This document shows positions 23,344 to 34,110 of a stretch of 64,000 nt of DNA, piece after piece (the first letter of the stretch is position 1; each line of letters begins with the position of its first letter). The stretch comes from Agriotes lineatus (Eukaryota; Arthropoda; Insecta; Coleoptera; Elateridae). Position numbers and translations under genes: made by a program. The notes beneath the pieces are model-generated. The model ran no database searches. It worked only from the letters and a program-made list of their open reading frames with translations, and had not been told where the DNA came from. The DNA lies in assembly GCA_940337035.1 (NCBI GenBank), contig CALNHX010003320.1, positions 88,963 to 152,962 on the forward strand, given 5' to 3'.

Positions 23344-23804
23344 ACAGACTATAATGTAACATTTACCATCTCGATCTGACGTTTATTTGATCGCCCTATA
23401 TAAATTGTTGCGGACCACTCATACTGCGCGGGAGAAAGGTAAATGATTAAAAAAAAGGCTAAGATAATGAATGAATAAATGAAAGTATATTGTACTTGAT
23501 ACATAAAAACGTCCGTTAATAAAAATGCACCTTTATCACCTGATGTGAGAGGCGACGTATTATATTTCCAGACCGAGTCGCATACAAATTGATAATTCAA
23601 ATGAACGATTCACAACTCACTACGTGAAGAGAGATCAGTACGTTTATTCCATTATCTGAACGACTTTTTGAATCTAGACTCAAATGTGAAAAGTGATTCA
23701 GGAACTGAATCTTTCAAATAGCGCGATCCGGATCTCATGACTCAAGCTACTGAGTCGGTTCATAGAGCCGAATCGTTCACGAACGACACAGCTCTAAACC
23801 TTCA

Positions 23805-24094
23805 GCTCTTAGTGCGACTTTCACTCTGATGATGCAAGCTGCAAGGTCTTACGAAACGTTAGTGAATATGGGTGCACAAATAGCAACAAGATCAAATCTG
23901 CCTAAGTATCCTCGTTCTCAAGGTACTCAAACAACACGAGCTACCAAAGAGCATGGCCATCGCGGGGATTCTTGCTCGAGTTCACAAGGTGCAAGGCACA
24001 TTAAGCTAGAGAGTGCTGGGTGTTTATCCACAAATACTACACAGACTAAGCCGAAATTCTATGTTAACAGGGATAATTCGGGTAACTGCGAAAG
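23805..24094. other. No gene recognised
   Basis: An open frame of 91 codons at 23829-24104 has no recognisable domain. Its Thr/Ser/Arg-rich composition and lack of partners do not support a gene. Confidence 0.4.
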
Positions 24095-24245
24095 CCTCAA
24101 ATGATAATTTATTATTACATATTTTTTGTCTTAGAGCTGCTTAGTAACAGTGATACATTTGATATGTTGCCTCTACATTGTGTGTCACAAAATTTCAAGC
24201 AAAGCTTCTGCAGTGTACCTACTTAAACCAGTATATAGAAAAAAT
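24095..24245 (+). repeat. Repeat copy paired with 27985-28170 (inverted)
   Basis: ttgtcttagagctgcttagt, then gtgatacatttgatatgttg and acattgtgtgtcac, correspond in inverse orientation to the block at 28050-28165. Both copies appear to derive from one coding element. The minus-strand reading of the second copy is given separately. Confidence 0.6.
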
Positions 24246-24810
24246 AAAAAACCTATTTTTACTTTGACAAGTGAGAACATCGGTTGTGAAGTTTGCCATT
24301 TAAAGGTTTCGAAAATGAAGAAATACGGAAAACCGATTTTATAGCAATTGTGTTTATTAAAAGCATAGAACGCTTTGAAAAACATTTAGATTTTACATTA
24401 CTTAAACCAAATTATAATAAACAATTACAATAGTATATTATATACCAAAGGACAAAAGTGCATCATTTGATCCCGCGAGTAAAGTTTAATAATCGCTCAA
24501 GATATCAAAGGCACCTTGGTTCCCAGGTGTATACGCGATTTTTTGCACTCCCAGATCACAAATCATAAATAAATCTAATTTTGCTGATTTTTTTTTATTT
24601 TGGTACACAGCCAACAGCCGTTAAGCCAATTATAGGCGTCGCTGTACATTTTATGGGAACTTCCAACCCCACTAACGACTGTCGTGATGTTATTATGACA
24701 TCCGGGACCCACTATTTCCGTGACAGCCGTATCACGAGGCGCCGAGAGAAGCAGCCATGGAAAAATTAATAGCTTTGGAAATGTAGATGGGTAATGTTGT
24801 AAATAATGTC

Positions 24811-25139
24811 ATTTTGAAGGACCAAAGTGGCACTTTTTTCTATAGCAGATGTTAAAGTGCTACTTTATCAACTCAAAATAGTAGATCAATTAACACTTTA
24901 ACCTCAAGGGGGGATAAAGTGATACTAGAGTAGATGAAGTAGCACTTGAACATCAAGGGTATACAAAGTACTTGAATTTTTTTATTTTTATTAAATTAGT
25001 TTTTTTAATTGTTAAAAGTTCTTGCTATGGAAAAAATAGAATGTTATACTAAACTATAAAATTCATTATCGTCTAGTATAACACATAACTTTTATTTAAT
25101 CCCTGAGGGATTAAAAGTGGCACTTTGGTCCTTCAAAAT
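24811..25139. mobile_element. MITE with 27-bp terminal inverted repeats
   Basis: The left end attttgaaggaccaaagtgg, then cactttt, and the right end aaaagtgg, then cactttggtccttcaaaat, are inverse copies with one mismatch. The interior carries direct repeats of a cactttaacctcaagg / cacttgaacatcaagg unit and an inner inverted repeat around 25045-25085. Fragments of the same family are at 6738-6855 and 8948-9078. No coding capacity and no clear target duplication. Confidence 0.75.
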
Positions 25140-25487
25140 AACGCCTAAAGTAGGTCGTGTAGTCCCGGGAGTGCAAAAAAGATGTTTATATCCTACCAGT
25201 ACATTAATTGAAATTAATGACTCTATTTTAAGGTATCTTAGATACAAAATAACGCTCCAGAGCAATTATTTTCTTCATAAGAACACTAGGGTTATTATGA
25301 AAAATTAAGAGTATTTGTTTCCATGGATACAACTTTATTATGCACCACTGTCACAATGAAAATTAATGACAGCTCAGCTAATGTCACAAATCTAAGTTAG
25401 ATCAGCTAACTAGATCAATATTAAATACTATATCATAGTAATTATATGAATTGAATATGAATATGAATTAGGTAGGACATAAAACCT
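25140..25487. other. No gene recognised
   Basis: AT-rich; nothing identified. Confidence 0.5.
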
Positions 25488-25612
25488 TGAAGGCACCACG
25501 GGTATTATGAGCTAAGAGCCCGCGATTGTTGTACACACCTCGGGCCAAAGACCCTCGGTTAGTACACTAACAATCTTGGGCTCCTATTTTACTCATAATG
25601 CCCTTAGTACCT
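25488..25612. repeat. Fold-back of ~125 bp
   Basis: aaggcaccacgggtattatg, then agcccgcgattgttgtac, pairs with gtacactaacaatcttgggc, then actcataatgcccttagtacctt. Each arm is about 48 bases with small bulges. The hinge is cacctcgggccaaagaccctcgg. It resembles a short MITE. Confidence 0.6.
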
Positions 25613-26460
25613 TAATAACTATTAAGGACCTACGGATATTAGATTTAACAACCTTAAAATGCTTGAATAACGCTTTTACAAAGTTTATTTGCATCATCGT
25701 ATGTGCGAACATAGATTTTGTGTTTTATATAATGCCATAGAAAGAAGTGGAGCAGCATCAGATCAAAAGATCTTGGTGGCTATGCAATATGTCTGAATTA
25801 CCATTCACCTGTTACCAAAACGCTTAAACATGAAATTGGTTACAGCGCTTGAATTTGTTACGATATCAAATGATTCTAAAGACACTCTACGGTGGGGAAG
25901 TGCCACTTGCTTCAACAAGTCCGGGAAATGTCATCACTTACATTGGAAATCTCACAAAACAGGCTAAAGGCCACGGCTTGATACGCTCAGGGAGATGGGC
26001 GTGGTGTCAGAAACGGTACACCGGGCGAGAGTGACGGTATGCATAGGGTATTGCAAAATTAATGGGCTCCACAAGATTCAGACTTGAAACCCACGCTTAA
26101 CCGAACCTCGAAAGCCAAACGGGGTAGGATTTTAGTGTATAGCCAACGACTCCCAACACATATAGCGACAAGTGCACCGACTTACCTGCTACGTTTCTAA
26201 ACTGCTTTCAAGCTCCACTTCACATAAAATCTGACACAGTGTATAAATAATATAACCTGAAAATAAGCATGCACAAACACATGGGAAATCATAAGGCATC
26301 TTTCAATAAATCGATCTATTGGGTCTACGCACAAGTGAATCAGGTAGGTACACACCATGAGAACAAATCATAATAAATGGTCTAAAACTATAACCCAGCT
26401 GGAGACGCTTTATCTCTAATCGACTAAGCTAAAGTAACAATAGGTACGCCGCCCTAACGC
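25613..26460. other. No gene recognised
   Basis: No domain and no repeat partner found. The 61-codon open frame at 25849-26034 is unsupported. Confidence 0.5.
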
Positions 26461-26656
26461 GGGCTGCTGGCTTGCGAACATGAATGACTAATTGAAATAC
26501 AGCGCGAGCCGTCGGCTGGCCGGCAAACAAGAATAAATAATTATAAATTCAACACGAGCCGTCTGCGGGCTTGCGACCATAAATGAATGACTAATTTAAA
26601 TACAGCGCGAGCAGTTGGCTGGCCGGCAAACAAGAATGACTAATTATAAATACAGC
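26461..26656. repeat. Tandem array, four ~52-bp units with dimeric order
   Basis: Units one and three share ggcttgcga, then atgaatgactaatt and aaatacagcgcgag. Units two and four share ggctggccggcaaacaagaa, then taattataaat. The array thus looks like two copies of a ~104-bp dimer, itself built from diverged ~52-bp monomers. Confidence 0.7.
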
Positions 26657-27739
26657 ACTCTATCTTAATTAACGGCTTTACTTGAAAGCTGCGTCGGCCG
26701 AAAACGGGGCGCTCATCGTTAGTATATGGGCTGTGGCTTGAAGTTGTGGGTGTGCACACTGTCCAGAGAGACGCCCTTTCTTACCAGGGAATGATGCAGA
26801 GCCCACCTGGACAAGGACGAAAAACTGCGAGGCCTGTAATTCGCACGCTCAATAGAATCCCAACCATGTGGTGTACAAATATACCTTCCAGGCTTACGCG
26901 AAGAAACAATCGGCGGCAGCCATCGACACGACGACACAAATGCACCCAAAAGCACGAGTTTACCCTCTCACGGCCCGTCACGAGCTCTAACAACAAAACA
27001 CAAAGCCAAATCTCGCTGTAACAGTACATAAACACCGGCCGCCTCCGCGCGCGCGAAGCGCGGGGGCGACAAAAATCACGCTATCAACTATCAGTGATGC
27101 CCGGTGACTAACTGACTCAAGCCAACGCTGTAGAACGACCAAAAACTGGCGAGGCACACGACAAAGACCACAATGGAGCGAATACCTCTTTGTCGCTCTC
27201 GCAGGGTCGCGTTCTAAATTTACTGCAGAAAAGCACTCCAGCTCGCAACAGCTGCCGAGCGATATCCAAACGCAAGTGTTCAACCAGGCGACCAAAAGCC
27301 AGAACAGCTCACCAAGCCTTCTAGAGAAAAGCTGTGTGCCAAATCTTAAAAATGCCAAATAAGCCAACGAAAATAATTATGAACGACAGAAAATTACAGC
27401 GGTCGCTACAGCTGATTGCACACAAATTAACGAACTAAATCACGTAGAAATATGACTGGAAAACCTATATACACGCGGGATCAGAATAAACACTCCAAAA
27501 AGTCAAATAGTTTATAGAATATAAAAATGTTCTGACAAATTATATGCTCAGGCACCGTCCTGATGAAACCAACAACTATGAGCCTCAAGGTAATTCATCC
27601 AGCAAATCTTCAATGTTCTTTGTTAATAAAACCAGATAAACGTCAGACGTTAGTGCTTCATTAACAATTATACGACCAATTGTGGCCCTAGCATGCTACA
27701 CTAGACATTAAATCCAAAACGTACTGGATATCGAACAGG
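26657..27739. other. GC-rich stretch without a recognised gene
   Basis: Between about 26690 and 27330 GC content rises and CpG is frequent, with a hairpin-capable ccgcgcgcgcgaagcgcggg at 27045-27065. A minus-strand frame of 126 codons (27367-26987) has no domain I recognise. It could be the 5' region of a retroelement or a CpG-rich promoter. Confidence 0.35.
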
Positions 27740-28170
27740 TATGAGCACATATAGGTTTTCTGTAGACCAAAATAAATGTAGCCTATTACATCAACCATTG
27801 TTTGTTAGTTAATCTAGTTTCATCAGACCATAATATTTGTGAAGGAAAATTATCATTACTATTGCATTGGCTAGTAGGTATACCATCGACAAAATCCTTA
27901 ATTGCTTGTAAAACTGTAGTTTCTATTTCTTTATTTACATATGTGTTTGCAGATTTGTATATGGCTTTGTAAATGCGATCTATTAAATTTACCCTTCAAT
28001 TTCTGTAAGTAGATAGATGAGGTGGTTGTCTTTATTCTGGATGCTGGTTTAAGTACATTCAGAAACTTTGGTCGAATTCCTGGGACACACAATGTAGCAA
28101 GACAACATATCAAATGTATCACGTTACTAAGCAGCTCCAAGACAAAAAATATCATGTAATAACAAAGTAC
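27740..28170 (-). pseudogene. DNA-transposon-like coding scraps
   Basis: On the minus strand 28155-27931 gives a frame beginning MIFFVLELLSNVIHLICCLA that matches, in sequence, the repeat at 24095-24245. Further on (27915-27775) another frame gives IETTVLQAIKDFVDGIPTSQ and QILWSDETRLTNKQW, which resembles the second DDE-transposase block (F/WSDE..FTN). The two parts are in different frames with stops between. The family is not settled. Confidence 0.35.
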
Positions 28171-28231
28171 CAGTTAATTTAAGATTTTAACAGTAACTTA
28201 GATTGTACTGCATTATTTATTTTCTTATGTA

Positions 28232-28290
28232 ACAGGTAAGGGAGAAGGGGCGCATGTGGACAAGAGGTGCATGTGGACAGCTTGAGTTTT
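28232..28290. mobile_element. Possible pogo/Tigger terminal region
   Basis: gtaagggagaaggggcgcat, then gtggacaagaggtgcatgtggac, has the look of a pogo-type terminus. Similar words, ggggcacatgtggac and aggcacatgtagac, recur just before the pogo transposase at 32287-32325. The opposite end was not found. Confidence 0.35.
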
Positions 28291-29229
28291 CCGCTTTAGA
28301 CAATATGAATAGTATCAAAAAAATTCTCCTATATGTCTGATTGTACTGAAAATAGCAAGGTCTGTAAATATATTCGTAGTATGCTTAGGCTTGCTATATT
28401 TACGGACCTTGTGGAAATAGTAGTGAAGTTATGACTCTTGAATATTATTACTTCTTGTGTTGTAGTTGAAAACGTCTTTTAATGGTGTCAAAATAATTTT
28501 GAGTGATACATTCTTGTGCGATATTCAAGTAATAGCCAGTCAAATGTTACACAAAAAAATGCGTGAACTAACATTAAATGCGGTATTAATAATTTTTGCA
28601 GAGGTGTTTCGGACCATTACTGGGACTACAAATCCAGATTTGCAACCCTCAGAAACCTGTGCTCGCTGAATGGCGGTCGAAAAACAGCGACTTTTTCAGA
28701 CTTTTTCGTTTTTTTTGACAAGATCTCCTAAACTATGCGTTTGTTGGAAAAATGTTCCACGGCTTTTTTAAAGTAAATTAAATTTTCTACAAAATAGGAT
28801 CAAAATCGTTTTTGTAAGTTTATGTAGTTATCGAAATACAGCTTTTCAAAGATTGACCTTTTTTTCAAAAAGTGAAAATTTTAAGTTTTCTGCATACTTC
28901 GAGTTGGATACCGGCAAAATGACACGTCTTACAGAAAAGTCAGAAGCATAAAAGTTGTAGGGAATTTAATAAGCTTTAATATGAGCTGAGGCTGATCCTT
29001 GTAGCTCAGATAGTCTCGTCAGAAATTACAAAAACAAAAAGATTAAAAAAAATCTTTTTTGGTTGAAAGTTAAGTAACATCGTTTCCTTCACCAATACCT
29101 TAATTAATGTGTTTTTCATAACATTCGGCGGAATATGTCGTATAACTAAGTTGAGAAAGTTTACAGTGGTTTTTATAGTCATTGAAGAACTTTTGAAAAG
29201 GGCCAGCCACCAAAAAAATCCGACGCAGA

Positions 29230-30390
29230 GTTGAAAGTCCACTTCAAGTATGAATTGGCCCCTTACCCAATGTCTCTGTTCAATGAAACTGAAATGAGGA
29301 TGGAAACTAGGTCAGCTCTATATTCGTGTTTCACATCTCTCACTACCAACATCTCCCGAGACGCCTATACCCACATCGTGCTCGATGGTGAGTACTTGCT
29401 CCACAAATATGTGTGGTACTGAAACACTTCAGTGAAGACCATCATTGACGGATACATTAATTTTGTGAAAAACCATTTTGGACAGATGTAACCATTGTCT
29501 TCGATGGATACCCGGAGGACGCCTCTCAAAACAGTACTAAAAGCGCCGAACGTCTCTGACGATACTCCGCCCTCAACTGCAGTGACATTGTCCTATCAGC
29601 TTCAACTACTCTCAACGTCAAGCAAGAGAAGTTCTTATCAAATGACACTAATAAGCGTAGGCTGATAGAGCTACTGGTGATACACACGATAAGCATGATG
29701 TTTTGCAGCATCTGTGGCTGGCGGCAAACGGGCGAGGTTGACTTTAGGCTGTAGCTTCTGACCTGATGAACTGGAGGTATATCAGGTCATTGAGGGTGGA
29801 GTCAGCCTCCTCCATATCTCGCGACGAGGCACTTCTTCCCAGCTGCAGCTATTTCATCGTGACTCACATCTGGGCGGAGGAAGAGAAGTTCTTATCAAAC
29901 GACACTAATAAGTGTAGGTTGACAGAGCTACTGGATTTGAGCATCACGGTGTTGAGGTGACAGTTTCAGAAGAGGACGCTGATGCTAACATTGTTAGAGC
30001 TGCCATCACCAAAGCTGACTCTTCTGAGAAAGTTGTAATCATCGGGGAAGATGTGGACCTGCTTGTGTTGTTAGTTGGTTTAAGTTCCAAAAAAATACAC
30101 CACCTACGAGTACCCCCAGAAAGGCAGAAGAGGGGAGCCAGATGTCCAATATTCATCCACATCGTTCACCACCAGAACCTCTAATTACTCTGCTGGGGTA
30201 ATTCTGTTTCTTCACGCATTTAGCGGGTGCGACACGACCTCTGCCCCTTTCTGGCGGGGGAAAACCAAATTTGTCAACACCTTCCTCAAGAATCCAGCAC
30301 TATTCAGGCAAGCAGAAGTTTTCCTCCTCCCAGATGTAAGTCACGATGAAATAGCTGCAGCTGGGAAGAAGTGCCTCGTATCACTGCAGT
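29230..30390 (+). pseudogene. PIN/FEN-like nuclease gene remnant, transposon-associated
   Basis: Plus-strand frames give, in order: VKVHFKYELAPYPMSLFNET and IVLDGEYLLHKYVWY (29236-29421); VTIVFDGYPEDASQNSTKSA (about 29490-29550); EKFLSNDTNKCRLTELL (29883-29935); VSEEDADANIVRAAITKADS and VVIIGEDVDLLVLLVGL (29960-30085); and ILFLHAFSGCDTTSAPFWRG (30200-30265). The acidic motifs FDGY, EDAD, GED.DLL and GCDTTS follow the order of metal-binding residues in PIN/FEN-like nucleases. This protein type is familiar from many arthropod genomes as an unnamed repeat-borne gene. Stops at 29421 and 30184, and frame changes near 29560 and 29940, break it. A partial duplicate of the EKFLSNDTNK segment lies at 29627-29680. 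Confidence 0.6.
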
Positions 30391-30665
30391 TGAGGGCGGA
30401 GTATCGTCAGAGACGTTCGGCGCTTTTAGTACTTTTTTGAGAGGCGTCCTCCGGGTATCCATCGAAGACAATGGTTACATCTGTTCCAAAATGGTTTTTT
30501 ACAAAATTAATGTATCCGTCGATGATGGTCTTTACTGAAGTGTTTCAGTACCACACATATTTGTGAAGCAAGTAGTCATCATCGAGCACGATATGGGTAT
30601 AGGCATCTCGGGAGATGTTGGTAGTGAGAGATGTGAAACACGAATATAGAGCTGACTTATCGTAC
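30381..30665 (-). pseudogene. Inverse copy of the nuclease N-terminal segment (right arm)
   Basis: The right arm repeats, on the minus strand, the same segment as 29310-29585. From 30665 it reads SALYSCFTSLTTNISRDAYT, then IVLDDDYLLHKYVWY, and further on the FDGYPEDASQ block. It is interrupted at about 30668 by the LINE 3' insertion; the continuation, with PMSLFNET, is at 31140-31210. Confidence 0.6.
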
Positions 30666-30671
30666 CGACAT

Positions 30672-31130
30672 CCATAATTTAAATCTTCGCCACAAGGGTC
30701 TTTTAACATTTCCATCACATCGAAAACAACTATTTGAGAGATCTTTTTCATATTGTGTCGTTAACTGTTTCAATAAAATTTCAGATATTCTTCCATTTAC
30801 TATAAGTCAATCGCTATTCAAAAGAAATCTAACTTATTACTTATTTCATGAGCAGAATCAATAGTTTCTTTGTTAAATAGTTTTGTATTTGTATTGTTAC
30901 GTACAGGCAGGCGCGTGGGTTTTCATGTCGGAATTAAAATAATTAGTATTTATGTTTTTCTTATAATTTTAAGTTCAAACTACAGGTTAAGTGGAAGAGC
31001 AGCAAACAACCTTATGTTGTCTGGCTGAACTTCGCCTGTGAATATATTCAATGGTTGTATTCCTTTTCGAATTTTTTTTTCTGGTTGAATAAAGGCATAT
31101 TATTATTATATTATTATTATTATTACTACT
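30672..31130 (+). mobile_element. LINE 3' end inserted in the right arm
   Basis: This block breaks the arm symmetry. It ends with ggttgaataaaggcatatta and a (ATT)n tail at 31100-31127. The motif aggttaagtggaagagcagc near 30990 is shared with the LINE at 18905-19620 and, inverted, with 49705-49745. It is only the untranslated 3' part, typical of 5' truncation. The 5' border is set by comparison with the uninterrupted left arm and is approximate. Confidence 0.6.
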
Positions 31131-31913
31131 TAGTTCCCTTCCTCATTTCAGTTTCATTGAACAGAGACATTGGGTAAGGGGCCAATTCATACTTGAAGTG
31201 GACTTTCAACTTTGCGTCGAATTTTTTGGTGGCTGGCCCTTTTCAAAAGTTCTTCAATGACTAGAAAAACCACTGTAAACTTTCTCAACTTAGTTATACG
31301 ACATTTTGCGCCGACATGTTATGAAAAAAACATTAATTAAGGTATTGGTGAAGGAAACGATGTTACTTAACTTTCAACCAAAAAAGATTTTTTTTATCTT
31401 TTTGTTTTTTGTAATTTTTGACGAGACTATCTGAGCTACAAGGATCAGCCTTAGCTCATATTAAAGCTTATTAAATTCCCTACAACTTTTATGCTTTTGA
31501 CTTTTCTGTAAGACGTGTCATTTTGCCGGTATCTCAACTCGAAACATGAAGAAAACTTAAAATTTTCACTTTTTGGTAAAAAAGGTCAATCTTTGAAAAG
31601 CTGCATCTCGATAACTATATAACTTAAAAAACGATTTTGACCTTATTTTGTAGAAAATTTAATTTACTTTAAAAAAGATGTGAAATATTTTTTCCAACAA
31701 ACGCATAGTTTAGGAGATCTTGTCAAAAAACCGAAAAAAGTCCGAAAAAGTCGCTGTTTTTCGACCGCCATTCAGCGAGCACAGGTTTCTGAGGGTTGCA
31801 AATCTGGATTTGTAGTCCCAGTAATGATCCGAAACACCTCTCCAAAAATTATTAATACCCCATTTAATGTAAGTTCCGATGTAACATTTGACTGGGCTAT
31901 AAGTACATTATAA

Positions 31914-32159
31914 CGAGAGATCAATAAAAATACCAATTAGGACAGACTGTGATATGTGTCATACATTTGGCAGTACTGAAGTGTATTGTCAGTCTATGTC
32001 AAATTCGAGATTTGCAGGTTAAGTTTTGCGACAGCCTGTGTCAAAGAACAAACAAAACCTAACCTACTAATCTCGAATTTGACATAGACTGACAATACAC
32101 TGCCAAACGTATGAGACATATCACAGCCTGCCCTAATTGGTTTTTTTATTGATCTCTCT
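31914..32159. mobile_element. Fold-back MITE, second copy of the family at 109-366
   Basis: The left arm starts cgagagatcaataaaaatac and the right arm ends gtttttttattgatctctct. The centre holds gtcaaattcgagatttgcag, then gttaagttttgcg, and the inverse aaaacctaacctactaatct. The ends (gagagatc) and the centre match the first copy, while the middle of the arms has diverged. Confidence 0.75.
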
Positions 32160-32331
32160 GTATATACACTGCATTTGGCAGTTTATGTTTATAAGCCTTA
32201 ATTAGGTGTTTTTCTACCTACAATGTTTTGGCTACGAAACCATTGCGTTCTTAAAAATAATTTCTAACCTACAAGTGGTATCTTGGGGCACATGTGGACA
32301 TGAAGATACGAGGCACATGTAGACTGTTCAC

Positions 32332-34110
32332 ATGCACCCCAGTTCTAATGCTGCAAATGTTAATGTATTTTTTACCAATTACAAAAACGTATTAAAAAGA
32401 AACAAATTTCAGCCTAACCGCATACTAAATTTGGACGAGACTAGGATAACGACTGTCCTACCGTCCCCGAAAGTTCCCACTGAGAAAAGCAAGAAACAAG
32501 TGGGTCATATAGTTTCGTCTGAACATGGACAGCTTGTAACTTTTACAAGAATTATAACAACCGGAATTGTATTGCCACCAGTCTATGTATTTCCTGGAGT
32601 CCATGCAAAAGACCACTTTGTGAATGACAGACCTGTTGGAGCTATTGGTTTAGCTCATAAAAGCGGCTGGATGACAGCAGACATATTTATGGACGTATTG
32701 AAACATATTGTTCACCATCTATCACCAACAAAGGAAAATCCCATTTTATTGCTCATCAATAACCACAAATCTCATATATCTCTGCCAGCTGTGTTTTTGT
32801 AAGGAAAATGGAATTGTGATACTTTCATTCCCACCACATTGTTCTCATAAGCTTCAACCACTAGATGTTGGAGTTTATGGGCCATTCAAAGCAAATTTGG
32901 TGGTCTGCACCACTGGAACTATTGTTCTTTATTACTGTGAAAGAAGTTCAGTAAAATACAACCATTTGTAGAAAACAATAACATTCCTTTTATTACTTTA
33001 GAACACACGAACAAAATACAACATATACAAATTCGTTAATATTAATTTAAAATACAAATACAAATTGTGAGTAGCCTGGTTTTCGATGCTGAATTATTTA
33101 TTAATAAAAGACTTTGGAAACTGACCTTAGTCCTCAACTTTGGTCCAAAATGGTACGAGTCGGAACATGCAGAGAACGTGATATTAAGTCAAGTGATTTT
33201 ACGCGAAGTGATGAAGTGATCTGATGTTAAGTAAAAGTGATCTCGAAAACTAAGCTACTTGCGTTTATATAGGGTTCGCCTGAATGGAAGGGATATTCCC
33301 TATTCTTTTGGGTACAATAGGACTGTCCAGCTAAGCTCCCTTTGCTCTATTGTAGCATAAGAGGTTAAAATAACTTTCGTCAAAAAGGACTTTCGCTTTT
33401 CGCCTCATCTATTGTTAGTTGGGGTAAAAGGGTTTGTTGGACGATATTCCTACGTTTACGACATAGCCCCGGCTGTTCTAGAAATTGCATCGTGACGTTT
33501 AGACAAGTTAGTTTTGATTGTTCAATTCAACGACACAAATCACATTTGACATTACAGATCTTTCTTACTGCAGGCGTACAATTAACTCTTTCACTAGACC
33601 GGTCACATCGTGAATTTCACTTTTACTAGCTCGTTTAGTCATGCACTGGTACAATTGCATTTTAGTTTATGGCCTTCTCTTGCACGAAAGACGTTTTCAG
33701 GCCATTCATCACTGCTACGCTAGACAATGTTAAAATCTGCATTCAATAATCACATAGCTACTCATCCTGGGAAGCAAATATCGATATATAATATTCCACT
33801 ACTACCTAAGCTACCATTTTTGATAAGTTTTTTTCCAAAAAACATCGCAAAAACATTTGAAGCTAGTGGTTTGTGGCCACTAAATGATCAAATATTCACT
33901 GAAGCAGACTTTCAGAGTTCATACGTAACTGACAGGCCAATCGCAGATTCAGCTATAAATAGCAACGAGTCTGATCAAAACACCACAGACAAATACGCGA
34001 CTATGCTAGATGACAAATCGGTTGCTAATCAGCTTGATACTGCTATTCCAGGTCACAGTGGAAATGTCTCTCCTGAAGTCGTTAAGACCATTCCCGACAG
34101 TTGCACGTAG
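32332..34110 (+). pseudogene. pogo/Tigger-type DDE transposase, interrupted
   Basis: The first frame (32332-32802) begins at the linker before the DDE domain. It has ILNLDETRITTVLPSPKVPT (first catalytic Asp), VLPPVYVFPGVHAKDHFVND and ILLLINNHKSHIS. In pogo transposases the last block normally reads LLDNH, so the second catalytic Asp appears to be Asn. A frameshift near 32795 moves to ILSFPPHCSHKLQPLDVGVY, then GPFKANL (third Asp, 32820-32897). The frame then meets an ~829-bp insertion and resumes at 33732 with LKSAFNNHIATHPGKQISIY, then ASGLWPLNDQIFTEADF and SSYVTDRP. The N-terminal CENP-B-like DNA-binding domain is missing. It is related to the jerky/CENP-B/pogo family and is non-functional. 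Confidence 0.85.
32898..33726 (-). mobile_element. Probable solo LTR inside the pogo transposase
   Basis: The insertion splits the codons between GPFKANL and KSAF. Read on the minus strand it starts TGTCTAGCGTAGC and ends CAGACCACCA, the TG...CA ends of an LTR. It contains a TATA-like CCCTATATAAACGC near 33270 and AATAAA-type signals further on (near 33110 and 32925). The flanking pentamers aaatt (32893-32897) and atgtt (33727-33731) match only 3 of 5, so the target duplication is weak. No internal retroelement sequence is present. Confidence 0.5.

Larger units (their letters stand above)
19821..23796. mobile_element. hAT-type element (outer shell of a nested insertion)
   Basis: The left end tagagctgggcagag and the right end gacacagctcta form terminal inverted repeats (TAGAGCTG.G.C). 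Subterminal zones on both sides carry gattcggctc/gagccgaatc and repeated gaatc/gattc words, as is common in hAT elements. The flanking octamers are gaccttca (19813-19820) and aaccttca (23797-23804), 7 of 8 identical, matching the 8-bp target duplication of hAT transposons. No transposase is left; the interior was largely filled by a palindromic element at 20177-23343. Confidence 0.75.
28520..31913. mobile_element. Long-inverted-repeat element 1
   Basis: The left arm (about 28520-29585) and right arm (about 30381-31913) are inverse copies over roughly 1 kb, apart from a LINE insertion in the right arm at about 30672-31130. Ends read tattcaagtaatagccagtc followed by aaatgttac on the left. On the right, read inversely, they are tacttatagcccagtcaaat. 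Landmarks: ggtgtttcggaccattactg at 28605 against cagtaatgatccgaaacacc at 31822, and accttttttaa-type AT tracts inside. The centre and inner arms carry a broken nuclease-like gene. The MITE at 31914-32159 lies exactly at the right border. The element at 56065-59490 has the same architecture and end motif. Confidence 0.75.

Noticed and set aside
28466..28669. Frame of 67 codons as N-terminus of the pogo transposase
   Set aside because: It lies in the terminal repeat of the long-inverted-repeat element and has no CENP-B-like helix-turn-helix pattern.
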